Origin: Campylobacter cuniculorum DSM 23162 = LMG 24588 | GTDB lineage: Bacteria; Campylobacterota; Campylobacteria; Campylobacterales; Campylobacteraceae | Direction: 5' to 3' | Length of the DNA: 64,000 nt | Assembly: GCF_002104335.1 (NCBI RefSeq) | Contig: NZ_CP020867.1 | Coordinates: 1,587,206-1,651,205 of the forward strand | Shown here: one piece after another, positions 53,815 through 64,000 of the stretch | Position numbering within the stretch: position 1 is the stretch's first letter | How the letters are laid out: every line of letters starts with the position of its first letter | Translations under genes and position numbers: made by a program | The notes under the pieces: generated by a model | Database searches by the model: none | What the model saw: only the letters and a program-made list of their open reading frames with translations | Told to the model about the DNA's origin: nothing

Positions 53815-53845
53815 GATTTAAAATTTTATAAAAGAAAGGAATATT

Positions 53846-55747
53846 ATGACATATGAACAAGCTTATCAAGAGTCTTTAAATTCTCCTGAAAAATTTTGGG
53901 CTGAAGCGGCTAAAAAAGTGCATTGGTATAATGAATGGGATAAAGTGCTTGATGATAGTGATGAACATTATAAATGGTTTGTTGGGGGTTGTATGAATAC
54001 TTGTTACAATGCCCTTGATTTGCATATTCACAATGGACGCGGTGACCAAGTTGCTTTGATTTATGATTCTCCTGTTACGGATACAAAGAAAAAATACACT
54101 TACAAACAGCTAAGAGAGCGCGTTGCAAAAGTGGCTGGAATTCTTGCAAATAAAGGTGTGGTTAAGGGCGATAGAGTGGTCATTTATATGCCTATGATTC
54201 CAGAAGCGGTGATTGCTATGCTTGCTTGTGCGAGGCTTGGAGCCATTCATAGCGTTGTTTTTGGCGGTTTTGCTGCACATGAACTTGCTTCTAGAATAGA
54301 AGATGCTAAACCGCGTCTTGTTATAAGCACAAGCTGTGGGATTGAAATCAGCAATATCATTGAGTATAAACCTATCCTTGATGAAGCCATTAAAAAATCA
54401 AATCACAAGCCTACCACTTGTTTGATTTGGCAGCGTCCGCAATATAAAGCAAGTATGCTTCCTTGGCGTGATGTGGATTGGGAGAGTGAAGAAGAAAAGG
54501 CAAGGGGAGTTGATCCTGTGCCTGTTTTAGCAACTGATCCGCTCTATATCCTTTATACTTCTGGCACAACCGGCTCTCCAAAAGGCGTAATTCGCTCTAA
54601 TGGCGGACATTCCGTAGCTATGAAATGGTCTATGGATAATATCTATAATGCAAAAGCTGGAGATGTTTTTTTCACAGCCTCTGATGTGGGTTGGGTTGTA
54701 GGACATTCTTATATCGTTTATGGTCCTTTGATGAATGGTTGCACGACGATTGTTTATGAGGGAAAACCTGTTAGAACACCTAATCCATCGTCTTTTTGGA
54801 GGATTATAGATGAGTATAAAGTCAATGTGCTTTTTTCAGCACCAACCGCTTTTCGTGCAATTCGCAAAGAGGACCCCCAAGCACAATGGCTGAAGAAATT
54901 TAATCTTGATAGCCTTAAAACTATTTTTGTAGCAGGTGAAAGATGTGATAGCGACACCCTTAAATGGATAGAAAAAATCACAAAAAAACCTGTGATTGAT
55001 AATTGGTGGCAAACTGAAACCGGTTGGGCAATAGCAGCAAATCCTATGGGGCTTGAACCTATGGCTGTTAAACCGGGAAGCCCTACAAAACCTATGCCCG
55101 GCTTTAATCTTAAGGTTTTAGATGAAAATGGTAAAGAATTACCCGCAGGAAAAAAAGGAGCCTTATGCCTTAAACTTCCTTTGCCTCCGGCGTGTTTAAT
55201 GGGAATTTGGGAAAATGATGAGAGGTATCGTAGGGGATATTTGGACCAGTTTCCGGGCTATTATCTTACGGGAGATACCGGTTATATCGATAAAGAGGGC
55301 TATGTTTATGTGCTTGGCAGAATGGATGGAATCATTAATGTTGCAGGACATCGCCTCTCAACCGGAGAAATGGAAGAAATTGTTTCTAAACATCCAGATG
55401 TTGCCGAATGTGCTGTAATAGGAGTCAATGATGCCTTAAAAGGTGAGCTTCCTATGGGTTTTGTTGTGTTAAAAAGCGGTATTGAGAGGGATTATAATGG
55501 CGTTATTGATGGAATTGTGCGTTTGGTAAGACACGAAATAGGAGCTGTTGCTAGTTTTAAAATCGCGACTATAGTCAATGCTCTACCTAAAACAAGGAGT
55601 GGAAAAATTTTAAGAAAAAATTTAAGAGAAATTGCTGATGGTTTGCCTTTAAATATCCCTCCGACCATTGAAGATACAAATGTTTTAGAACATTGTAAAG
55701 AAGCTATTAATGCTTTAGGATATCCACAAATTAAGGAGAAAAAATGA
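53846..55747 (+). CDS. prpE: Propionyl-CoA synthetase PrpE
   Basis: PrpE activates propionate (and often acetate) to its CoA ester through an AMP intermediate. The 633-aa protein has the AMP-binding P-loop [10 protein letters not shown] (238-247), the block [10 protein letters not shown], and the C-terminal catalytic lysine motif [11 protein letters not shown] near residue 585. An Acs would be similar; the surrounding methylcitrate genes decide for PrpE. It overlaps prpB by 4 bases. Confidence 0.92.
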   Translation: MTYEQAYQESLNSPEKFWAEAAKKVHWYNEWDKVLDDSDEHYKWFVGGCMNTCYNALDLHIHNGRGDQVALIYDSPVTDTKKKYTYKQLRERVAKVAGILANKGVVKGDRVVIYMPMIPEAVIAMLACARLGAIHSVVFGGFAAHELASRIEDAKPRLVISTSCGIEISNIIEYKPILDEAIKKSNHKPTTCLIWQRPQYKASMLPWRDVDWESEEEKARGVDPVPVLATDPLYILYTSGTTGSPKGVIRSNGGHSVAMKWSMDNIYNAKAGDVFFTASDVGWVVGHSYIVYGPLMNGCTTIVYEGKPVRTPNPSSFWRIIDEYKVNVLFSAPTAFRAIRKEDPQAQWLKKFNLDSLKTIFVAGERCDSDTLKWIEKITKKPVIDNWWQTETGWAIAANPMGLEPMAVKPGSPTKPMPGFNLKVLDENGKELPAGKKGALCLKLPLPPACLMGIWENDERYRRGYLDQFPGYYLTGDTGYIDKEGYVYVLGRMDGIINVAGHRLSTGEMEEIVSKHPDVAECAVIGVNDALKGELPMGFVVLKSGIERDYNGVIDGIVRLVRHEIGAVASFKIATIVNALPKTRSGKILRKNLREIADGLPLNIPPTIEDTNVLEHCKEAINALGYPQIKEKK

Positions 55748-56616
55748 GTGCAGGAAAGAGATTTAGAACAGCTTTAAGGGAAAATTCGCCCTTGATTATC
55801 GTAGGAGCTGTGAATGCTTATTCTGCGTTGCAAGCTACTAAAATAGGGCATAAGGCTTTGTATCTTTCGGGCAGTGGTGTGGCAAGTGCGAGTTATGGTT
55901 TGCCTGATTTAGGAATCATCGCTTTAGAGGAGGTTTGTATCGATGTGCGTCGCATTTGTGGTAGAGTGGATACTCCCTTGCTTGTTGATGCGGATACGGG
56001 GTTTGGAGGAGCTTTTAATATAGCAAGAACGATTAAAGAGCTTATTCGTGCAGGTGCGGCTGCAACACATATTGAGGATCAAGTCGCACAAAAAAGATGC
56101 GGACATCGTCCTAATAAAGAGCTTGTAAGCATTGATGAAATGTGTGATAGGATTAAGGCTGCAATGGATGCAAAAATAGATTCTGAATTTGTCATTATGG
56201 CACGAACAGATGCTCACGCTATGGAGGGACAAGAAAGAGCGATAGAAAGAGCCTTAGCCTATGTTGAAGCTGGAGCTGAAATGATTTTTGCAGAAGCAAT
56301 CCATACTTTAGAAGAATACGCTCAATTTACAAAACTTGTTAAAGTCCCTGTTTTAGCTAATATCACTGAATTTGGTAAAACTCCGTATTTTACAACTAAA
56401 GAACTTAAAGAAGTTGGCATTTCTATGGTGCTTTATCCACTTTCAGCAAATCGGGCAATGAATAAAGCAGCTGTAGAAGTTTATGAGAGCATACTCAAAA
56501 AAGGACATCAAAAAGATGTGCTTGAATTAATGCAAACGAGAGAGGAACTTTATGAGATGCTCGATTATTACACCTATGAAAACAAACTTGATGAATTATT
56601 TAAAGGAAAAAAATGA
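55744..56616 (+). CDS. prpB: 2-Methylisocitrate lyase PrpB
   Basis: PrpB splits 2-methylisocitrate to pyruvate and succinate. The 290-aa protein has the isocitrate-lyase-superfamily catalytic loop KRCGHRPNK, the metal-site block [20 protein letters not shown] and the PrpB-type [13 protein letters not shown]. Length fits PrpB rather than AceA (about 430). It overlaps prpE and prpC by 4 bases each, so the operon is translationally coupled. Confidence 0.95.
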   Translation: MSAGKRFRTALRENSPLIIVGAVNAYSALQATKIGHKALYLSGSGVASASYGLPDLGIIALEEVCIDVRRICGRVDTPLLVDADTGFGGAFNIARTIKELIRAGAAATHIEDQVAQKRCGHRPNKELVSIDEMCDRIKAAMDAKIDSEFVIMARTDAHAMEGQERAIERALAYVEAGAEMIFAEAIHTLEEYAQFTKLVKVPVLANITEFGKTPYFTTKELKEVGISMVLYPLSANRAMNKAAVEVYESILKKGHQKDVLELMQTREELYEMLDYYTYENKLDELFKGKK

Positions 56617-57740
56617 GTATGAGTGAAGCAAAGAAAAAAACCGGTGGTTTAGCAGGAGTGGTAGCCGGAGAGAGTGCGATTTGCACTTGTGGGCTTGGAA
56701 ATGGTCTTAATTATTATGGTTATGCGATTGAAGATTTAGCAAATCATGCTGAATTTGAAGAGATAGCTTTTCTTCTTCAATACGCTCAATTACCAAATTC
56801 TAAAGAATTAGAAGAATACAAAAACAAAATCATAGCTCAAAGAGAATTGAGTGAAAATTTAAAAACCATTTTAAAAGCCATTCCAAAAGAAACGCACCCT
56901 ATGAATTTAATGCAAACAGCGGTGGCAGCTTTAGGAGCTTTAGAAGCAGAAAAAGAGGATTTTAGCAATCAAGATGAAAAGATTATACGTCTTTTGGGAA
57001 TTTTGCCTTCTGTGCTTTGTTATTGGCATCATTTTGTCCATTTTGGCAAAGAGATAGATTTTAACTCAAATCAAAAGAGCATAGCAGGATATTTTTTAGA
57101 AAAACTGCAAGAGCAAGATCCAAAAGAGGATTTCATTAAAGCGATGCAGTGTTCTTTGATTTTATATGCAGAACACGAATTTAATGCTTCAACCTTTACA
57201 GCAAGGACTTGTGCTTCAACTAAAAGCGATATTTTTAGTGCTGTGGCCGCAGCCATTGGAGCCTTAAGAGGACCCTTACACGGAGGTGCTAATGAAGCAG
57301 CTATGGGCTTGATTGAAAGCTTTTCAAGTGTTGAAGAGGCTATTGAAGGTGTCAATCGCAAACTTGAAAATAAAGAATTGCTTATGGGCTTTGGACATAG
57401 AGTTTATGGACTCGGAGGAGACCCTAGAAATGCTTTGATTAAGGTATGGTCTAAACATTTAGGTGGGGAGACTTTGATTTTTAAGGTGAGTGAAGCGATT
57501 GAAAATTTAATGAAAGAAAAAAAGCCAAATTTACCTCCAAATGCAGATTTTTATAGTGCTTCAGCCTATCATTTTATGGGCATTCCAACGGCTTATTTTA
57601 CACCGATTTTCATTATGAGTCGAGTCAGTGGCTGGTGTGCTCACATTAAAGAACAAAGAGCTAACAATAAACTCATACGTCCAAGTAGTGAGTATATAGG
57701 ACCAAGTCCAAGAAAATTTATAAAAATTCAAGACAGATAA
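56613..57740 (+). CDS. prpC: 2-Methylcitrate synthase PrpC
   Basis: PrpC condenses propionyl-CoA with oxaloacetate. The 375-aa protein has the citrate-synthase active site: His in [14 protein letters not shown], His in MGFGHRVYG, and Asp/Phe in [14 protein letters not shown]. The short form without the long N-terminus, and the location between prpB and prpD, mark it as methylcitrate synthase. It could also act as a citrate synthase. Confidence 0.94.
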   Translation: MSMSEAKKKTGGLAGVVAGESAICTCGLGNGLNYYGYAIEDLANHAEFEEIAFLLQYAQLPNSKELEEYKNKIIAQRELSENLKTILKAIPKETHPMNLMQTAVAALGALEAEKEDFSNQDEKIIRLLGILPSVLCYWHHFVHFGKEIDFNSNQKSIAGYFLEKLQEQDPKEDFIKAMQCSLILYAEHEFNASTFTARTCASTKSDIFSAVAAAIGALRGPLHGGANEAAMGLIESFSSVEEAIEGVNRKLENKELLMGFGHRVYGLGGDPRNALIKVWSKHLGGETLIFKVSEAIENLMKEKKPNLPPNADFYSASAYHFMGIPTAYFTPIFIMSRVSGWCAHIKEQRANNKLIRPSSEYIGPSPRKFIKIQDR

Positions 57741-57752
57741 AAAAGGATAAAA

Positions 57753-59204
57753 ATGAGTGATATGGGAATTTTAGAGGCTAAAAGACCAGAATTTGATGAG
57801 CTTTTAACCAAAATTGCAAGATATACTGATGAATATGAAATAAAAAGTGCCTTAGCCTTGCAAACTGCAAGATATTGTTTGATGGATACTTTAGGTTGTG
57901 GGCTTTTAGCTCTTAAATATCCAGCTTGCACTAAGCTTTTAGGTCCGAGTGTGGAAGGAGCGGAATTTAGACCTTTGGGAGCAAAAATACCCGGAACTTC
58001 TTACCAGCTCGAACCAATACGAGCGGCATTTAATGTTGGTGCTATGGTGCGATGGCTTGATTTTAATGACACTTGGTTGGCTGCTGAATGGGGACATCCG
58101 AGTGATAATTTAGGTGCGATTTGGGCGGTAGCTGATTATATAAGTCGTAAGAATTTAAGCGAGGCTAAGCCACCTTTGAAGGTCTCTTGTGTTTTAAAAG
58201 CCATGATAAAAGCTCACGAAATTCAAGGAATTTTAGCCTTAGAAAATTGTTTCAATAAAGTAGGAATGGACCATGTTTTGCTTGTTCGTATCGCTTCTAC
58301 AGCGGTGGCGGCTAAACTCTTAGGTTGTGATTTTAATGAAATTCGCAATGCAATTTCAAATGCTTTTATTGATGGCGGGGCTTTAAGGACTTACAGACAC
58401 GCTCCAAATACAGGTTCAAGAAAGAGCTGGGCAGCAGGGGATGCTTCAAGCAGAGGGGTGGATTTAGCTCTTAAGGCTAGAACCGGTGAAATGGGCTATC
58501 CTTCGGCTTTGAGTGCAAAATTTTGGGGCTATGAAGATGTGAAAATGAAGGGATTAAAACTTAGCATTCCTCAAGAATTTGGAAGTTATGTTATGGAAAA
58601 TGTCTTGTTTAAAATTTCTTTTCCAGCCGAATTTCACGCTCAAACTGCTGTTGAAGCAGCTTTGAAACTGCACGATGAGGTTAAAAATCGTTTGGATGAA
58701 ATTGAAAAAATCATCATCACAACTCAAGAATCAGGGCATAGAATCATAAATAAAACAGGAGAGCTTGCAAATCCAGCTGATAGAGACCATTGCATACAAT
58801 ATATGGTTGCTGTGCCTTTGATTTTTGGAAGATTGAATGCTGATGATTATGAAGATAATATTGCAAAAGACCCAAGAATTGATGCTTTAAGGGCTAAAAT
58901 GATTGTTGAGGTTGATGAAAGATACACTAAAGAATATTTAGAATCTGATAAAAGAAGCATAGCAAATGCTGTGCAGGTGTTTTTTAAAGACGGCTCAAAA
59001 ACCGATAAAATAGAAGTTGAATACCCTATAGGACACAGAGTTCGAAGAGAAGAGGGAATTCCTTTGCTTATCGCTAAATTTAAAGCCAATCTTGCAACAA
59101 GATTTAGTCCAAAACAATGTGAAAGAATCATCGCTATTTGCGAGAATCAGCAAGATTTAGAAAATACAAATTTTAATGAATTTAGCGATTTGTTTGTTTT
59201 GTAA
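57753..59204 (+). CDS. prpD: 2-Methylcitrate dehydratase PrpD
   Basis: PrpD dehydrates 2-methylcitrate to 2-methylaconitate. The 483-aa protein shows the MmgE/PrpD landmarks: [20 protein letters not shown] near residue 90, [20 protein letters not shown], and [15 protein letters not shown]. AcnD and PrpF are not in this cluster. The hydration to 2-methylisocitrate must therefore come from an aconitase encoded elsewhere. It lies 12 bases after prpC. Confidence 0.94.
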   Translation: MSDMGILEAKRPEFDELLTKIARYTDEYEIKSALALQTARYCLMDTLGCGLLALKYPACTKLLGPSVEGAEFRPLGAKIPGTSYQLEPIRAAFNVGAMVRWLDFNDTWLAAEWGHPSDNLGAIWAVADYISRKNLSEAKPPLKVSCVLKAMIKAHEIQGILALENCFNKVGMDHVLLVRIASTAVAAKLLGCDFNEIRNAISNAFIDGGALRTYRHAPNTGSRKSWAAGDASSRGVDLALKARTGEMGYPSALSAKFWGYEDVKMKGLKLSIPQEFGSYVMENVLFKISFPAEFHAQTAVEAALKLHDEVKNRLDEIEKIIITTQESGHRIINKTGELANPADRDHCIQYMVAVPLIFGRLNADDYEDNIAKDPRIDALRAKMIVEVDERYTKEYLESDKRSIANAVQVFFKDGSKTDKIEVEYPIGHRVRREEGIPLLIAKFKANLATRFSPKQCERIIAICENQQDLENTNFNEFSDLFVL

Positions 59205-59230
59205 TCTAATCTTACTATGAAGGAGAAAAA

Positions 59231-59584
59231 ATGTTGTGTAAAGAAAGTTATTGCGAACCAAAAAACGAGGAGCAAAGAAAGATTTATGAAGAGTTTGAAG
59301 CTTTTATGAGGTTTAAAATCAATTTTTCTTTGTTTTTAACTATAATCATACTCGGCTGTTATTTTAGTTTTTTAATTCTCGTTGGATTTTTCCCCGATTT
59401 TCTATCTACAGATATAGGAGATTCGCCTGTAACTTTAGGTATAGTCTTTGGAATTTGTTCTATATTATTAGGAGTTTTAGGAACAGGAATTTATACTTTT
59501 GTTGCAAATTTCTTTTTGGATAGCAAAGAAAAAGAGCTGATTTCAAAAATGCGAAAAGCAGGAATTATTATTGAGGAAGGATAA
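59231..59584 (+). CDS. DUF485-type membrane protein (ActP partner)
   Basis: This 117-aa protein has two membrane helices (about 33-57 and 72-97) and flanking charged ends, the layout of DUF485 proteins that accompany acetate symporters. AAGGAG lies before the ATG. It sits 26 bases after prpD and directly before actP, where its stop (TAA) lies one base ahead of the actP start. It is probably a small partner of the symporter; its biochemical role is unknown. Confidence 0.75.
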   Translation: MLCKESYCEPKNEEQRKIYEEFEAFMRFKINFSLFLTIIILGCYFSFLILVGFFPDFLSTDIGDSPVTLGIVFGICSILLGVLGTGIYTFVANFFLDSKEKELISKMRKAGIIIEEG

Positions 59585-59585
59585 A

Positions 59586-61247
59586 ATGAAAAAATTTATC
59601 TTTATACCGGCATTTTTTTGTATCAATATTTCTTTATATGGTGCGGCTTTAGACAGCACAGCAGAGGCGGTTCAAAAGGCTCCTTTAAACATTACAGCAG
59701 TTGTTATGTTTATACTTTTTGTCCTTGCAACTTTAATCATAACTTATTTTGCAAACAAAAAAACTCATTCCACAGAAGCTTTCTTTACAGCAGGTGGAGG
59801 AATATCGGGTTTTCAAAATGGTTTAGCTATTGCGGGTGATTATATGAGTGCAGCGGCTTTTTTGGGGCTTACCGCTCTTATTTTTTCTTATGGCTTTGAT
59901 TCTTTGATTTATCCTGTAGGTTGGACTATAGCTTGGCCTGTGATTTTGTTTTTGATTGCTGAAAGATTTAGAAATTTGGGAAAATTTACTTTTACAGATG
60001 TTATTGCTCTAAGATTAGAAGAAAAACCTATTAGGATTGTAGCGGCATTAAGCACTTTAACCATTGTAATTTTATATTTGATTGCTCAAATGGTTGGAGC
60101 AGGGCAGCTCATACAAACTCTATTTGGTTTGCCTTATTCTTTAGCGGTTGTTTTTGTGGGAATTTTGATGATGTGTTATGTTATATTTGGAGGTATGCAC
60201 GCAACGACTTGGGTGCAAATCATCAAAGCTTCTTTGTTGCTTGGAGGCACAACACTTATGGCACTTATGATACTTTATATGTCAAATTTTGATTTGAAGT
60301 ATTATTTTGATTTAGCCATTAATAATCACCCAAAAGGTGCTGATATTATGAAAGCGGGTGTCTTTTTCAAGGACCCTATCGCTACTTTTTCTTTAGGACT
60401 TGCGGTTACTTTTGGAACAGCGGGTTTGCCTCATATTTTGATGAGATTTTTCACGGTTAAAAATGCTAGTGAAGCTAGAAAATCTGCTTTCTTTGCGACA
60501 GGATTTATAGCTTATTTTTTCTTATTAATGTTTGTGCTTGGTTTTGGAGCTATAGCCTTTGTTTTAGGCGATCCACAATATGTTGATGAAGCAGGTAAAT
60601 TTACAGGAGCTACAAATATGGTTGTGATTATCTTAGCTGAAGTTTTAGGGGGCAATGTTTTACTTGCTTTTATTTCAGCTGTTTCTTTTGCAACGATTTT
60701 GGCAGTGGTTTCTGGGCTTTGTATCAGTGGAGCAGGAGCCATTGCACACGATTTATACACACAAACTTTCAAGAGTGGAAAGGCTGATGGCAAGACACAA
60801 ATGGCAGTGAGTAAGATCGCGACTATCATCTTAGGTGTTTTATCTATAGTTTTGGGCTTTGTTTTTGAAAATATCAATGTCGCCTTTATGGTTGGGCTTA
60901 TATTTGGTATAGCTGGTAGTGTGAATTTTCCTATCATACTTCTTTGCATTTATTGGAAGGGTCTAACCTCAAGAGGAGTGTTTTTAGGAGGTTTATTGGG
61001 ATTATTGGCTGTAGTGAGCTTTGTATTTTTAAGTCCAAGTATGTGGGAAAAAACCTTTGGTCTCAAAAATGCTATCTTTCCTTATGACCATCCTGCGATT
61101 TTTTCAATACCTCTTACTTTTTTCTTGTTATGGTTTTTCTCTATAACTGATAAATCAAAAAGAGCTCAAATCGATAAAGAAGGATATAAGGCTTTTGATT
61201 TTAGAGCCAAAACAGGCATAGGAGCTTCGGAGGCAGTCTCTCATTGA
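59586..61247 (+). CDS. actP: Sodium:solute symporter, ActP-like
   Basis: ActP-type symporters take up acetate and other short-chain monocarboxylates with sodium. The 553-aa protein has a signal peptide, then about thirteen helices. Family blocks are FFTAGGGISGFQNGLAIAGD, YMSAAAFLG and GTAGLPHILMRFFTVKNA. The start at 59586 follows GAGGAAGG. Placement in the prp operon suggests propionate (and perhaps acetate) uptake, but that is inference. Confidence 0.88.
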   Translation: MKKFIFIPAFFCINISLYGAALDSTAEAVQKAPLNITAVVMFILFVLATLIITYFANKKTHSTEAFFTAGGGISGFQNGLAIAGDYMSAAAFLGLTALIFSYGFDSLIYPVGWTIAWPVILFLIAERFRNLGKFTFTDVIALRLEEKPIRIVAALSTLTIVILYLIAQMVGAGQLIQTLFGLPYSLAVVFVGILMMCYVIFGGMHATTWVQIIKASLLLGGTTLMALMILYMSNFDLKYYFDLAINNHPKGADIMKAGVFFKDPIATFSLGLAVTFGTAGLPHILMRFFTVKNASEARKSAFFATGFIAYFFLLMFVLGFGAIAFVLGDPQYVDEAGKFTGATNMVVIILAEVLGGNVLLAFISAVSFATILAVVSGLCISGAGAIAHDLYTQTFKSGKADGKTQMAVSKIATIILGVLSIVLGFVFENINVAFMVGLIFGIAGSVNFPIILLCIYWKGLTSRGVFLGGLLGLLAVVSFVFLSPSMWEKTFGLKNAIFPYDHPAIFSIPLTFFLLWFFSITDKSKRAQIDKEGYKAFDFRAKTGIGASEAVSH

Positions 61248-61302
61248 TGTCAAAATTTTTTAAGATTTTTGATAGGGAGTGAATTTAAATTTGTTACTTT
61301 AC

Positions 61303-61331
61303 GAAACATCTTAAATTCTTTAAGACGTTTC
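61303..61331 (+). terminator. Imperfect hairpin downstream of actP
   Basis: GAAAC-CTTAAA and TTTAAG-GTTTC pair with a small internal loop and a 3-base tip. It lies 56 bases past the actP stop and lacks a U-tract. The rest of 61248-61434 is A/T-rich DNA without a gene. Confidence 0.4.
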
Positions 61332-61434
61332 ACAGATATAAAAAACAATCGATTTAATTTATATGAGATGAATTTAAAATCATTTAAATGAATGAATTAT
61401 TTATCTCAATACTCTTTATATAACTCAATAGCAT

Positions 61435-61459
61435 AAACCCTAGAAAGCTTCTAGGGTTT
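61435..61459 (-). terminator. Terminator-like hairpin after the chemoreceptor gene
   Basis: AAACCCTAGAA and TTCTAGGGTTT form 11-bp perfect arms around a 3-base loop, 3 bases past the stop. No T-run follows, so it may act as a 3'-end stabiliser. Confidence 0.6.
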
Positions 61460-61462
61460 GTA

Positions 61463-63562
61463 TTAGAATTTCTTTTTATTCACATCTTCAAGGATATTGT
61501 TTGCTATAGTGCTAACAGAATTAGCAATGATAGAAGATTCATTAGCGATTTCAACATTGTCTTTTGTGCTTTGGTCAATCTGTGAAACACTCTCATTGAT
61601 TTGAGTGATGCCTTGAGTTTGTTCTTTAATGCTTTCAGCCATATCATTGATGGATTGCACAAGTAAATTTGTATTGGCTTCTATCTCACTCAAAGACTTT
61701 TGAGTCCTTTCAGCAAGTTTTCTTACCTCATCAGCCACAACAGCAAAGCCGCGTCCATGTTCTCCTGCACGTGCTGCTTCAATGGCAGCATTAAGAGCGA
61801 GGAGATTGATTTGGTCAGCTATATCTCCTATAATGCCTGTAACATTTTTAATGTCTTCACTTTGAGTGATAACATCACTAGTCTTTTGAGAGACATTTTG
61901 CATAGAAGAAGTGATTTGCTCTAAGGCTGCAGCGGTTTCTTCTAAAGAAGCTGCTTGGGAATTAGAGCTAGAGGTGAGAGATTGGACTGCTGTTTGGAGT
62001 TTAGTGCTTTCTCCTGCTAAGGCATTAGCAAATTCTGAACTTTGTCTGAGCATTTTAATGATTTCTTCTCCTAAGGCATTGGTTGTCACCTCAACATTTC
62101 CTGTGGCATTTTCTATTTTATTTCTAAAGTCTAAGTGTTTGTATTCTTCAAAAATATCGTGGATGATATTCATATCACTTCCCACTCGACTTTGTAGAGC
62201 ATCTAAGAGACGATTGAGCACATTTTTAAGTTCTACGAGTTGAGGATTTCTTGGATTGGCTGTGATTCTTGCTGTGAGATTTCCTGATTCGACAATGCTT
62301 ACTGTCTCTACAGATTCTTTTACAGCAGAATTGTCTTGTTCAAAACCTAGTTTGGTTTGACGAATGTTTTCATTGATGGCTGTTGCCATTTGACCGAGTT
62401 CGTCGTTGGCTTTGATAGGTAAAGGAGCAGGGGCTGTGCTTGTTTCGTGGTTGATGTATTTGAAAAAACGATGGAGATAATCCAAAACAATTCCTATTCT
62501 TGAAGCTATGATTTTATAAATCATTAAAAACATCAAAGCACTAACAGCTAAAATGATTACAATTGCAACAATAGCTGCTATCCATTGTAATTTATACAAA
62601 CTTGCCAAAACTTCACTTCTTGGTGCAGTGGTTACCATATAAAAATTATCTGAAGTGCCTTGAATATTGAATTTTCTAATTGCCATAAAAGCTGGAAGTC
62701 CATTAGAACCTATATAATCTGAAAAAAATTGAATTTCTTTCCCGCTAGAGATAAAACCTTTTATTAATTCGGTGCTTAATTGTGGAATATATTCATAAAG
62801 CGATTTGCCCCATAAATTTTTATTGATGTGCATAGCCACATTTCCATCTTCATTTAAAACAAATCTTAAATTTCCTTTATAAATATCCAGTCTTTTTTCG
62901 GATAAAATTCCGCTCAAAGTTTCATAAGGGAGAATGAAACCTATGCTTGCTATAACTTTACCTTGAGCATCATAAATGGGTGTAGCAATATTAGTGCCAA
63001 AAATTTTATTTTGATTAAATTCATAAATTCGTGGAAGTCCTATACTCATCTTTTTTTCATTGATAGATTTTTGGATGGCTCCGTTACTTTCAAACCAATC
63101 TTTGGTGAAATCGTCTGCTTGGATAATTTTTAAGCCATCACTTGGAACAGAACTATCAAATATAGCTAAAAATTTTCCATCTGGAGTGATAAATTTTGAA
63201 TTGATATTTTTTTGAAACTCGGTTGGTTGAGGAATGTATAAAAAAGCATGGGTTACAAAACCACCAGAATTTAATATAGTTCCAATATCATCAGTGACTC
63301 TTTCTATATCAAAATTGCCTTTAGAAAATTCATAGGCAAGAAATCCACTTAAAGCATTTAATGATATAGATGTTTCTTGAAAATCAATCTGCATATAATT
63401 GCTATAGCGATTAACATTTGCAATTAACAAATTTTCAACATCTTTTTCAGTTTGATTTTGCACTTGTATGCTAGTAATTATCACTAAAATGACAATACCC
63501 AAAATAAAACTCATCAAGCTTGAAAAGATGATTTTGGTCCCTATTTTTGCATTTTTAAACAT
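61463..63562 (-). CDS. Methyl-accepting chemotaxis protein with dCache-type sensor
   Basis: This 699-aa transmembrane chemoreceptor has helices at about 11-31 and 330-350, a periplasmic sensor of some 290 residues resembling dCache, a HAMP region after the second helix, and a methyl-accepting domain with tip [20 protein letters not shown] and [15 protein letters not shown]. The usual YxRxWY amino-acid motif is not seen (KDWFES instead), so the ligand differs from amino-acid receptors. Its promoter contains a T14 run. It is close to the prp/actP genes and could sense a short-chain acid, but that is speculation. Confidence 0.9.
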   Translation of the reverse strand: MFKNAKIGTKIIFSSLMSFILGIVILVIITSIQVQNQTEKDVENLLIANVNRYSNYMQIDFQETSISLNALSGFLAYEFSKGNFDIERVTDDIGTILNSGGFVTHAFLYIPQPTEFQKNINSKFITPDGKFLAIFDSSVPSDGLKIIQADDFTKDWFESNGAIQKSINEKKMSIGLPRIYEFNQNKIFGTNIATPIYDAQGKVIASIGFILPYETLSGILSEKRLDIYKGNLRFVLNEDGNVAMHINKNLWGKSLYEYIPQLSTELIKGFISSGKEIQFFSDYIGSNGLPAFMAIRKFNIQGTSDNFYMVTTAPRSEVLASLYKLQWIAAIVAIVIILAVSALMFLMIYKIIASRIGIVLDYLHRFFKYINHETSTAPAPLPIKANDELGQMATAINENIRQTKLGFEQDNSAVKESVETVSIVESGNLTARITANPRNPQLVELKNVLNRLLDALQSRVGSDMNIIHDIFEEYKHLDFRNKIENATGNVEVTTNALGEEIIKMLRQSSEFANALAGESTKLQTAVQSLTSSSNSQAASLEETAAALEQITSSMQNVSQKTSDVITQSEDIKNVTGIIGDIADQINLLALNAAIEAARAGEHGRGFAVVADEVRKLAERTQKSLSEIEANTNLLVQSINDMAESIKEQTQGITQINESVSQIDQSTKDNVEIANESSIIANSVSTIANNILEDVNKKKF

Positions 63563-63622
63563 TTTCGCTCTCCTTATAATTAAGATGAAATTACACTTTT
63601 TTTAAAAAAAATCAAACTTTTT

Positions 63623-63644
63623 ATTATATCAAAAAAAAAAAAAA
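63623..63644 (-). promoter_or_regulatory. Chemoreceptor promoter with a T14 tract
   Basis: On the minus strand an extended -10 (TGATATAAT, 63623-63631) directly follows 14 Ts (63631-63644), 60 bases before the start codon. The homopolymer fills the T-rich -16/-30 region that Campylobacter sigma-70 uses, so length changes could alter promoter strength. Confidence 0.6.
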
Positions 63645-63817
63645 GAAACTAAAAAAATCAATTTTTTTTAAAAAATAATCAATAAAAATTAAATTGCCAA
63701 AAGGTTAAATTATCTTCTAATATTGCTATTATATCGATATTTGAAAGATATTTTTAATATAAAAATTTTTTAGTATAAATTTAGAATGAATTTAGAATAA
63801 ACAAAAATTAAATGGGT

Positions 63818-63856
63818 AAATTAAAGCTTTAAAATAAAATTTTTAAGCTTTAATTT
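63818..63856 (-). terminator. Hairpin after mnmA
   Basis: AAATTAAAGCTT and AAGCTTTAATTT form perfect 12-bp arms with a 15-base loop, about 48 bases past the mnmA stop. The stretch between this and the chemoreceptor promoter shows no gene. Confidence 0.5.
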
Positions 63857-63903
63857 TTAAATCACCCCTCTTTTTATGAAAAAACTCCTATGAAAGTTCT
63901 ATC

Positions 63904-64000
63904 TCACTCTATAAATCCACTTGCAATGACTCTATCTCTATCATAAAATACCGCCATTTGTCCGCTTGCAAGCCCATAAACAGGCTCATTGAGTGTGATT
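63904..64000 (-). CDS. mnmA: tRNA-specific 2-thiouridylase MnmA, C-terminal end (partial)
   Basis: The last 31 codons are present and read [20 protein letters not shown] followed by VIASGFIE and stop. This is the conserved MnmA C-terminus, where [11 protein letters not shown] is diagnostic. MnmA adds sulfur to the wobble uridine of tRNA-Lys, -Glu and -Gln. The 5' part lies beyond the window. Confidence 0.85.
   Translation of the reverse strand, partial: ITLNEPVYGLASGQMAVFYDRDRVIASGFIE

Noticed and set aside
53846-55747. Acetyl-CoA synthetase rather than PrpE
   Set aside because: The protein alone could be either, but the directly coupled prpB, prpC and prpD genes favour propionyl-CoA synthetase.
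56613-57740. Main citrate synthase GltA
   Set aside because: The short form and position between prpB and prpD indicate methylcitrate synthase, though side activity on acetyl-CoA is possible.
60512-60949. 145-codon minus-strand frame opposite actP
   Set aside because: Shadow of the membrane protein gene, rich in Lys/Thr/Pro from antisense codons and with no start signal.

Overview
The window is about 70% A+T and reads as the chromosome of a thermotolerant Campylobacter. The grounds are very short intergenic gaps, extended -10 promoters without a clear -35, a polyG contingency tract, a Campylobacter-type major porin, CmeABC, CosR, EptC and dispersed flagellar genes. From memory, several blocks keep the gene order of C. 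jejuni (flgE-flgD-fliK-typA; pyrC-dgkA-eptC-xth; mntP-tRNA-Glu-sodB; and a long block from an AAA ATPase through rpsU, ccoG, cmeABC, glmM, cosR and fliN to the trp operon). In C. jejuni these blocks are not adjacent. A propionate operon is present, and cmeR and a hemN-like gene are missing where C. jejuni has them. The species is probably neither C. jejuni nor a very close relative; I cannot name it.

Layout: 0.1-0.5 kb, a tRNA-Ala/tRNA-Ile pair with its own promoter, then a nested hairpin leader. 0.5-4.2 kb, dcuC, queC, an HD-domain gene and the SRP RNA. 4.4-5.7 kb, a three-gene operon of unknown role ending in a lipoprotein gene frameshifted at a T8 run. 5.9-8.9 kb, a small HTH protein, a hemerythrin and a phase-variable FapA-like gene. 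8.9-13.8 kb, flgE, flgD, fliK and a small sigma-54-linked gene, with two visible sigma-54 promoters. 13.9-17.1 kb, typA, a decayed gene and a TM2 protein. 17.1-22.8 kb, pyrC, a small DNA-binding protein, dgkA, eptC, xth, mntP, tRNA-Glu, sodB and a small unknown gene. 23.4-29.2 kb, an AAA ATPase, a lipoprotein, yajQ, a dehydrogenase, an ATP-grasp enzyme, a UPF0323 lipoprotein and rpsU. 29.3-36.5 kb, ccoG and cmeABC. 36.5-45.3 kb, a small unknown gene, hemJ, lspA, glmM, a cytochrome c peroxidase, plsY, folB, cosR, a ferredoxin, ppx and a FliO-like/FliN/CheX-like operon. 45.4-50.9 kb, the trp operon with a candidate one-Trp leader peptide. 51-63.6 kb, porin, HTH regulator, prpE-B-C-D, DUF485-actP and a chemoreceptor. 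63.9 kb to the end, the 3' end of mnmA.

The right-hand part may be a propionate/acetate module: an outer-membrane porin, a symporter, propionyl-CoA synthetase, the methylcitrate cycle and a divergent regulator with paired inverted motifs in the shared promoter region. The most noteworthy items are switch-like or decaying structures: the G9 tract between the hemerythrin and FapA-like genes, the T8 lipoprotein frameshift, the T14 tract inside the chemoreceptor promoter, the exact 273-bp tandem repeat in fliK, the trp leader ORF and the nested hairpin ahead of dcuC. I found no CRISPR array, insertion sequence, prophage or obvious defence system.
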